This document shows, piece after piece, positions 59,192 to 64,000 of a stretch of DNA of 64,000 bases; the first letter of the stretch is position 1, and every line of letters begins with the position of its first letter. The position numbers and the translations under genes are program-made. The notes below the pieces were generated by a model. The model did no database searches. It was not told the origin of the DNA and saw only the letters and a program-made list of their open reading frames with translations. This stretch comes from DASXVX01 sp036504075 (GTDB taxonomy: Bacteria; Bacillota; Sulfobacillia; Symbiobacteriales; Symbiobacteriaceae): positions 124,001 through 188,000 of the forward strand of contig DASXVX010000055.1 of assembly GCA_036504075.1 (NCBI GenBank), in the 5' to 3' direction.

Positions 59192-59501
59192 CGGAAGCTC
59201 TGGATCTGAGGTGATCTGGGCAGTACGGGCCGTCGACAAATTGACCACGATGCTCGAAGATGCCTGGCATGCTCAAGGCAACCCGGAGTGGGTTACCCGG
59301 AAGCTCGAAGAGTGCCTGGTCGAAGCGGTCCGACGGCTGACAGCGTTCCCAGATCTGCGAAACCGTTACCAGATTGACGGGCAGTGGTGCAATGCGATGA
59401 CTCTACGCGCTTTTCCGGCTCAGGTGTTCTACCGACTAACGAAAGCAGGTTCGATTGGTATAATGGAACGCAAGGGGGGACGGTCCGTAGCGGATGAATA
59501 A
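59184..59501 (+). CDS. RelE/ParE-like toxin candidate, pair 1
   Basis: A 105-residue protein starting at the ATG that overlaps the previous stop (ATGGCTGA). The sequence EVIWAVRAVDKLTTMLEDAW, VRRLTAFPDLRNRYQIDG and AMTLRAFPAQVFYRLTKAGS follows the helix-then-beta-sheet plan of small ribosome-dependent or gyrase-directed toxins, but no catalytic signature is certain. Order and overlap with a small acidic protein support a type II toxin-antitoxin module. An alternative is an unrelated plasmid-stability protein. Confidence 0.55.
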   Translation: MADGSSGSEVIWAVRAVDKLTTMLEDAWHAQGNPEWVTRKLEECLVEAVRRLTAFPDLRNRYQIDGQWCNAMTLRAFPAQVFYRLTKAGSIGIMERKGGRSVADE

Positions 59502-59774
59502 TTGGTTGAGAGCCTGAAAGATTTGCAGAATGCAGCGCATGTAGCCGCCAAGCAAGGCATGTGTAAGATTCGGCTGATAAGTGGTGAGACATTTGCGCTT
59601 TGCCCGGTTGACCCCGATGAGGAGATTCACGTCGTGACCGACCCTGAGGAAGAGAAGGTTGTCCTTTCATGCCTTACACCCGGTGGCAAGACCTTTAGCG
59701 GTGAACAGCTAAAAGAAGAAGTCACGAGACGACTGCGTGCGAGAGGCGTGGGAGGCTCCGGTGCATCCCGTTGA
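59502..59774 (+). CDS. Antitoxin-like small protein, pair 2
   Basis: A 90-residue protein starting with TTG at 59502, immediately after the stop of the preceding gene, with GGATGA just upstream. It shows the same plan as the pair 1 antitoxin: helix, strand pair (MCKIRLISGETFALCPVDPD), then an acidic-to-basic helical tail (FSGEQLKEEVTRRLRARGVG). It overlaps the next small gene by 14 bases. Confidence 0.5.
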   Translation: MVESLKDLQNAAHVAAKQGMCKIRLISGETFALCPVDPDEEIHVVTDPEEEKVVLSCLTPGGKTFSGEQLKEEVTRRLRARGVGGSGASR

Positions 59775-59949
59775 ATGGCACATAGATGCCGCAACGGATC
59801 TTGAGGAGCATGACGTCTGGCGGATCTCGCATGGATGGGACCCCATCGCATCTGAGATCATCGACCACGTGGAAGCCGCTTTTGCGAAGGTACATGTCTT
59901 TCCCCGTCACCGCTGTTGGGTTAAGGGTGAACTGTTATACTTACTATAG
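59761..59949 (+). CDS. Short toxin-like protein, pair 2 (possibly truncated)
   Basis: A 62-residue protein from GTG 59761, within the end of the preceding gene: VHPVEWHIDAATDLEEHDVW then ISHGWDPIASEIIDHVEAAF. It is shorter than the partners in pairs 1 and 3 and ends abruptly at VKGELLYLL. It could be a decayed toxin, or a different small protein. Another ATG 24 bases upstream is open. A short gap with TATACT-like sequence and GGAGGGGAG leads to pair 3. Confidence 0.4.
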   Translation: MHPVEWHIDAATDLEEHDVWRISHGWDPIASEIIDHVEAAFAKVHVFPRHRCWVKGELLYLL

Positions 59950-59973
59950 AGACGGGGAGTTGGAGGGGAGCCT

Positions 59974-60249
59974 ATGCAGCCGGAGCGAGTAGTCCGCACA
60001 ATATCCGACCTCAAGAAGGCGTTGGCAGACCTGCAACGTGAGGGGCGCACGGTCCTGAACGTAGACGGGCGTAAGGTCCTCCTACTTCCATGGGATCAAA
60101 CGGATGACCTGACAGACGACGAGTTTGAACGCATGCTCAGTCACCCCGTGGTCAAGGCAAGGCTCGATAAGGCGGTGGCCCAAGCTGAAGCCGGCCTCGG
60201 CATTGCCGACGATGAGTTGGACAATCTCTTCAATGGCAAGAAAGAATAG
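59974..60249 (+). CDS. Antitoxin-like small protein, pair 3
   Basis: A 91-residue acidic protein: MQPERVVRTISDLKKALADL, then GRTVLNVDGRKVLLLPWDQT, then an acidic helical tail (DDELDNLFNGKKE). GGAGGGGAG lies 4-5 bases before the ATG. The central segment has the same strand-rich plan as the other two antitoxin-like proteins, so all three may be paralogues. The next gene overlaps its end by 17 bases. Confidence 0.6.
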   Translation: MQPERVVRTISDLKKALADLQREGRTVLNVDGRKVLLLPWDQTDDLTDDEFERMLSHPVVKARLDKAVAQAEAGLGIADDELDNLFNGKKE

Positions 60250-60517
60250 GCTGAAGCTCGTCTGGATGCCTCAGGCGCTGGATGGCGTGCGTGAAATTCA
60301 GAAGCAGGAAAAGAGATCACAGCTACGTGCGAGCGCAGGCTTGGTTGCGGCATATCCAGAGATGCATCGACTTCGCCGAACCCGGTCCTGGGGTTTGGTG
60401 GGGATCCTCCGAGTAAGTCCGTTTGTGGCAGTCTATCGGGTGGCAGGTCAGGAACTTCAGATTTTGGACGTGCTACGAGCGGAGTTCTTGGCTAGCAGAG
60501 AGATCGACGAGGATTGA
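60233..60517 (+). CDS. RelE/ParE-family toxin-like protein, pair 3
   Basis: A 94-residue basic protein: MARKNRLKLVWMPQALDGVR, EIQKQEKRSQLRASAGLVAA, MHRLRRTRSWGLVGILRVSP and FVAVYRVAGQELQILDVLRA. The order helix-helix-then strands with R..YRV..I.I..V is that of RelE/ParE toxins. ATG 60233 lies inside the antitoxin gene, the typical overlap. This is the most convincing of the three modules. Confidence 0.7.
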   Translation: MARKNRLKLVWMPQALDGVREIQKQEKRSQLRASAGLVAAYPEMHRLRRTRSWGLVGILRVSPFVAVYRVAGQELQILDVLRAEFLASREIDED

Positions 60518-60839
60518 CTGGTTCCATCGCGGGACCCCCGGTATGGCCCCACCGAGCAGAGGGAACTGCCGAGCCCGCTGGCACGGCCGGGCGGGGCCTA
60601 CGATGATACTATGGCACTTTTCTTCACCCGCTCCCGTTGGGAGGGGTGTTTTTGTTGACGCGGCAGTTGGGAGCCAACGTTCCTTTGCATGTAGTACGTT
60701 TGACGAGAAGTGGGAGCAAGCCGCCCCTTGGCGGTCGGCTCCTTCTCAGTCTCCATAACGTCCGGCGCTTCAGCGGCGCCGGGTCTAACCCACCGATTTT
60801 GGCACCGCCCCTGCTTCGGCGTCCGAGTGCACGCCACTG

Positions 60840-61935
60840 TTAGCCGGCAGGGCGCACGAGGTTCCGCAAGTTCTCCGCGTCCAGCAGTACCTTCCAGTTG
60901 ATCGCCATCCGTGGTTTCCACTAGATACTGCCGGCTCAGTAGGGCGTAGCCATGTGCAGTGCTCAGGAACTGGACCGCCTCGGCCGCGCTGTAGTCGATG
61001 TCCCCGTCCGCCACCGTCGGCAGGCCGCGGGCCGCCCGGTCTGCCAACTGGCTCCTCCAGGTGTTTCCGCCGTCGGTGGTGTGCAGGAGGCCGCCGCGGG
61101 TGAGCGCAATCCAGCCGTCCGTTCCGGTGCGCATCGTGAAGCCTGCACCGTACCCTCCGAGCGGTAGCCCGTCCTTGCGCCCTTGCTGCGGCTGGCTTAC
61201 GCTCTCCACCAGTTGCCAGGTCGCGCCGCCGTCTGTCGTCCGGAGAAAGCTTTTGCCCGCCAGGCCAGGGCCAGGGTTGATCGGGAAGCCGCAGAAGGCA
61301 AAGCCCTCCTGCGAGCTGACGAAGGAGACCCAGTTGGCACAGGAGGCGCTCCCCGGCGTCCAGGTCTTGCCGCCATCGACTGTGTGCAGGAGATGGCCTG
61401 CAGCGGTGCCAAGCCAACCGTCCATCGCACTCGTGAACGTGATGCTGAGGAAGGCGCCGTCTGCCCCCGCCCCCGAATAGATCGGCTGCCACGACCGGCC
61501 ATCATCCGTCGTCCGCAGCAACTTCCCCTGCGCACCCACCAAGTGACTGGTATATTGGCCAGCAGAGGCCGGCGCGCCGGTCAGCCAGCCGGTGCCGTCC
61601 GGGCTGAACTGCAGCGCCAGCGGGGCTACATCGCCGGCGTACGCCTGCTGCCAGGTGGCGCCGCTGTCATCCGTGTGGAAGAGGAAGCCCTGGCAGTCGG
61701 TCGCCTCGCTGTTGCCGCAGGCCTGAGGGAGAGCGCCTACCCAGCCGTGCGTCGCGTCCGTGAAGATGAGCGTGGCCAGCCTTACGTCCAGGCCGGCGGG
61801 TCGTGAAACCGGCGCAGAAGGCGGTGAGGGTGGCGTCTGCCCTCGTGCGGGCCCCGCTTGGCCCGCCTGCGAATTGGCACATCCTGCCAGCAGTGCGGCG
61901 CCGAGTACCAATGCGACGAGTCCCCGCTTATCCAT
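60840..61935 (-). pseudogene. BNR/YCF48-type beta-propeller lipoprotein, frameshifted near its end
   Basis: A lipoprotein (start ATG 61935 after AAGGAGATC, lipobox LLAGC) with repeated propeller blades of the photosystem-assembly type: LLRTTDDGRSWQPIY, LLHTVDGGKTWTPGS, FLRTTDGGATWQLVE and LLHTTDGGNTWRSQL. At about 60903 the last blade breaks after LVETTDGD. Two bases appear lost, since the neighbouring frame continues INWKVLLDAENLRNLVRPAG and stops at 60840, as expected for the intact gene. The actual open frame instead runs on with unrelated residues to 60598. Codon bias is normal up to the break, so the lesion is recent or an assembly error. Confidence 0.75.
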
Positions 61936-62289
61936 ACTTGCCAGATCTCCTTTTGCTGTGGCGGAGCCACCGACCCTTCTTAAGACGGAGCCAACCCGGG
62001 AGCGGTTGCAGTGACATAGCTTGATCGTATCGGATACAGGGGGGGCGAGCCGAGTGGATGAGCGGGAGCTGGTGTGCCGGTGCCGGGCGGGCGACCTGTC
62101 CGCCACGGCCAAGGCCGCCGTCCCCCGTTTTGACCCGAAACCATCTCTGGCGATCTCTTTGCCGAGAGCGGTTGAGCAGTGGGTTGCCTGAGTTGACCAG
62201 CCGCGCCGTGGAGTAAAAGCCATGCTGTGAAACCAGAAGGCTCTTCCCCCCGTCAATTCAGTGAACGTCTTACCGGGAGGAATGCAGAG
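61936..62289. pseudogene. Intergenic region with a remnant of an ECF sigma gene
   Basis: GTG at 62054, with GGGGGGGCGAG just upstream, opens VDERELVCRCRAGDLSA, which matches the usual first residues of ECF sigma factors (compare MDERDAIRLCQGGDRDAFG of the sigma at 11.9 kb). After about 20 codons the likeness ends and the frame stops at 62190. It is read as a truncated sigma gene. Its position just before a lipoprotein gene suggests a lost sigma/anti-sigma locus. Confidence 0.5.
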
Positions 62290-63384
62290 TTGCGCCGCAA
62301 GATTGCTCCGATCCTGGTGCTGATCGCACTGGTGGCGTGGGGCTGTACCAATGCCGGCAGTCGCGGAAAGGCCGTCCCCAACCCCGACATGGCGTCGGCG
62401 GTTGCGGCGCCGGGGGGCGATTCAAAGCTCAATCCCCATGTGACTGTGGGGCCGGGCACGGTCAAGATCACACCCGACCTCCCAACGGTAACCCCACCGG
62501 CGGGATGGCTATCCCAGGCCGAAATCCAGCAGAAGGCCATGAACGCGGTCTCCGCCAACGGCGGACCAGGGGGCATGCTCACGTTGACCGCCATCCGGCC
62601 AGATGAGCCAAATGGCCTGTGGGTCGTAGAGTTTGCCACCGATGGTCGGCAAGTCAGCGGACCGCACAGTCATCCGGCTCTCACCAACTGGCCCAAGGAC
62701 CCGGTGGAACAGCGCAAGGCCGGGACCTCGGACGTCAGAATCCTGAGCGCCATTACCTACGCCTTTGATGCCCGCACCGGCGAGGGGCGGGGCGGTGGAT
62801 TCAGAGGGGGTGCACCCGATCTGAGCCGTTCAGACCTGGAGCACTACCGGGGTCGCATCGTTTCCGCGGGACTGAATGTTCAACTGCGCCTCACCCGTCC
62901 GGATGGCACCCGCGACGGGCGAGATCTGGATGTCTGGGTACCACAGGAGGCTCTGGGCAACCGCCTTTCCCTCTGGCAACTGAAGTATGGTGCCGGCCGG
63001 CAGCTGGAGGTCTGGGGACTGACCGGGCGCCCCGCGACAATCGCGGCCTATCGCCTCTCTATGGTAGACCCGCCGGGCGAAGAGCTGTTGCAAAATGATC
63101 TGGTCGGAGATGTGCCTGCCTACCCGGAAGCTGCCTACGGTCCGGACCCCGAAGGCTGGATGAGCTTTGTCGCCAAGAACAGTACGCCCGACCAGGTGTG
63201 GGACTGGTATGCCAAGCAAATGCCGAAGTATGGTTGGCATCTTCAGGACGGCACCTCCGCTGCCCCGAAGGATCGCTCAGTCCGGCGCAGCTTCCGAAAC
63301 GACGCCTGGGAGCAAGTGACCGTTGAGATTACGGGACTTCCGGAAGGTGTCCGCGTCCGCATCAATAGCAGTACCTTGCCGTGA
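62290..63384 (+). CDS. Lipoprotein with two PepSY-like/unknown domains
   Basis: A 364-residue lipoprotein. TTG 62290 is 9 bases after GGGAGG and gives a normal signal peptide (LRRKIAPILVLIALVAWGC, lipobox VAWGC); the frame is open upstream without support. The first domain includes AEIQQKAMNAVSANGGPGGM and ITYAFDARTGEGRGGGF, reminiscent of PepSY strands. The last third (DVPAYPEAAYGPDPEGWMSF, TPDQVWDWYAKQMPKYGWHL) matches the pattern of domains where periplasmic helices present YxxQM..GW. Function unknown. Located after a sigma remnant. Confidence 0.7.
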   Translation: MRRKIAPILVLIALVAWGCTNAGSRGKAVPNPDMASAVAAPGGDSKLNPHVTVGPGTVKITPDLPTVTPPAGWLSQAEIQQKAMNAVSANGGPGGMLTLTAIRPDEPNGLWVVEFATDGRQVSGPHSHPALTNWPKDPVEQRKAGTSDVRILSAITYAFDARTGEGRGGGFRGGAPDLSRSDLEHYRGRIVSAGLNVQLRLTRPDGTRDGRDLDVWVPQEALGNRLSLWQLKYGAGRQLEVWGLTGRPATIAAYRLSMVDPPGEELLQNDLVGDVPAYPEAAYGPDPEGWMSFVAKNSTPDQVWDWYAKQMPKYGWHLQDGTSAAPKDRSVRRSFRNDAWEQVTVEITGLPEGVRVRINSSTLP

Positions 63385-63694
63385 CGCTCCTTCGGGCCAC
63401 CAGCCCCAATGCGTCCCACTTGTGATCGACGTGGCCTTATAGTGTCCAGTGCGTGTCTGCACCCAAACGGGCCGGGGTGTCCAAATCAAGCCGTCGGAAA
63501 GGATCGTCACCGCTTGCCTGCGGTTTCTCCGAATGCACTGGCATACGCTGCGGTTCGACCAGCATGCGGGAAGGCTGGCCGTGGCGCCAGACTTGGTGGC
63601 ACCGGACGGGTCGCATGGGCGCCGCCCCAAAAGGACTATACACACATGAAAGAGGCGCTAACCCTTCGATCAGGGCAAGCGCTTCTTGTCTTCG
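63385..63694. repeat. Intergenic region containing dispersed repeat copy 2
   Basis: The segment 63501-63630 is the inverted counterpart of 35931-36056 (shared blocks TTGCCTGCGGTTTCTC and CGGTTCGACCAGCATGC). The rest shows no gene. Confidence 0.7.
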
Positions 63695-64000
63695 TTACCG
63701 TTTGTCTTGGTACATGCGGATAACGTCGTCCAGTACCAAGTTCGTCTCAATCGGGTTCAGCGAGTACCTGCGGCCAAGCCGCTCGTAAAGGATTCCCGCA
63801 GCCTGCTTTTCCAGCTTGTCCCCCGCCCCGGCCAAGACGGCATCCCCACCAGCGTAGGAGCCCAGGAAACAGCCGAAAGACCGGGCTCGCTTGGTTTCGA
63901 TACCATACTTCCTGAAGCCCCATACGGCACCAATGATAAAGAGGGGCCTGCCGATTTCCTCCTCCCCAAAGATGCAGAGGCTGGGGTGGGTGCCCATCTC
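63695..64000 (-). CDS. Partial unknown protein at the window edge
   Basis: A leftward frame that reaches the right edge, so its start may lie outside; an ATG at 63997 is present but cannot be judged. The 100 visible residues include CIFGEEEIGRPLFIIGAVWG, KLEKQAAGILYERLGRRYSL and NPIETNLVLDDVIRMYQDKR, a soluble mixed alpha/beta stretch with a helical end. GC is lower than average. No family was recognised. Confidence 0.5.
   Translation of the reverse strand, partial: EMGTHPSLCIFGEEEIGRPLFIIGAVWGFRKYGIETKRARSFGCFLGSYAGGDAVLAGAGDKLEKQAAGILYERLGRRYSLNPIETNLVLDDVIRMYQDKR

Overview
The window looks like a chromosome segment of a high-GC Bacillota (Firmicutes) bacterium, most like Symbiobacterium or a close relative. 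The signs are strong purine-rich ribosome binding sites, frequent GTG and TTG starts, a SigY-type operon as in Bacillus, tRNA genes with encoded CCA, a Rap/Phr-like pair, a XylFII-LytS-YesN-like sensor and third-position GC near 80-90%. The genus is an inference. A few low-GC patches (11.1, 23.8-25.5 and 56.8 kb) look acquired or decayed.

Layout. 0-4.5 kb: an ECF sigma factor, a copper-binding lipoprotein, and an ArsR-type regulator with its own operator, an ABC-ATPase-like half protein and a DUF4173-like membrane protein. 4.6-5.2 kb: six tRNA genes (Asn, Gly, Lys, Val, Asp, Leu) and a terminator. 5.3-8 kb: a rifampin phosphotransferase. 9.2-10.7 kb: a TPR regulator overlapping a tiny secreted-peptide gene, and a convergent HTH gene. 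11.8-16 kb: ECF sigma / anti-sigma / bactofilin-like membrane protein, then a frameshifted DUF4179-like gene flanked by local duplications. 16-18.9 kb: a SigY-like operon with an ABC transporter. 19-22.9 kb: two chemoreceptors. 22.9-25.5 kb: a Fic protein, tandem repeats and a frameshifted AlbA_2 gene.

25.8-32.7 kb is the most distinctive block: three tightly packed genes encoding a membrane-anchored von Willebrand A protein, a 997-residue tubulin/FtsZ-like GTPase and a large partner with a glycine-rich N-terminus and two membrane segments. They probably form a membrane-linked cytoskeletal or remodelling system. 32.8-42 kb carries single enzymes and lipoproteins (DinB, glycosyltransferase, GyrI-like, GNAT, S9 peptidase, cytochrome c, tautomerase, OB-fold). 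42.2-46.7 kb: a WYL regulator divergent from an asymmetric heterodimeric ABC exporter, with a perfect palindrome between them. 46.8-55.6 kb: a sugar-sensing and uptake island (XylFII-like sensor protein, LytS-like kinase, YesN-like regulator, XylF-like lipoprotein, MglB-MglA-MglC).

55.6-64 kb is accessory: an HTH/Vsr-fold protein with twin upstream motifs, a large minisatellite, a VOC protein, three consecutive toxin-antitoxin-like pairs, a frameshifted beta-propeller lipoprotein, an ECF-sigma remnant, a lipoprotein and an intergenic repeat that also occurs, inverted, near 36 kb. The last gene runs to the window edge.
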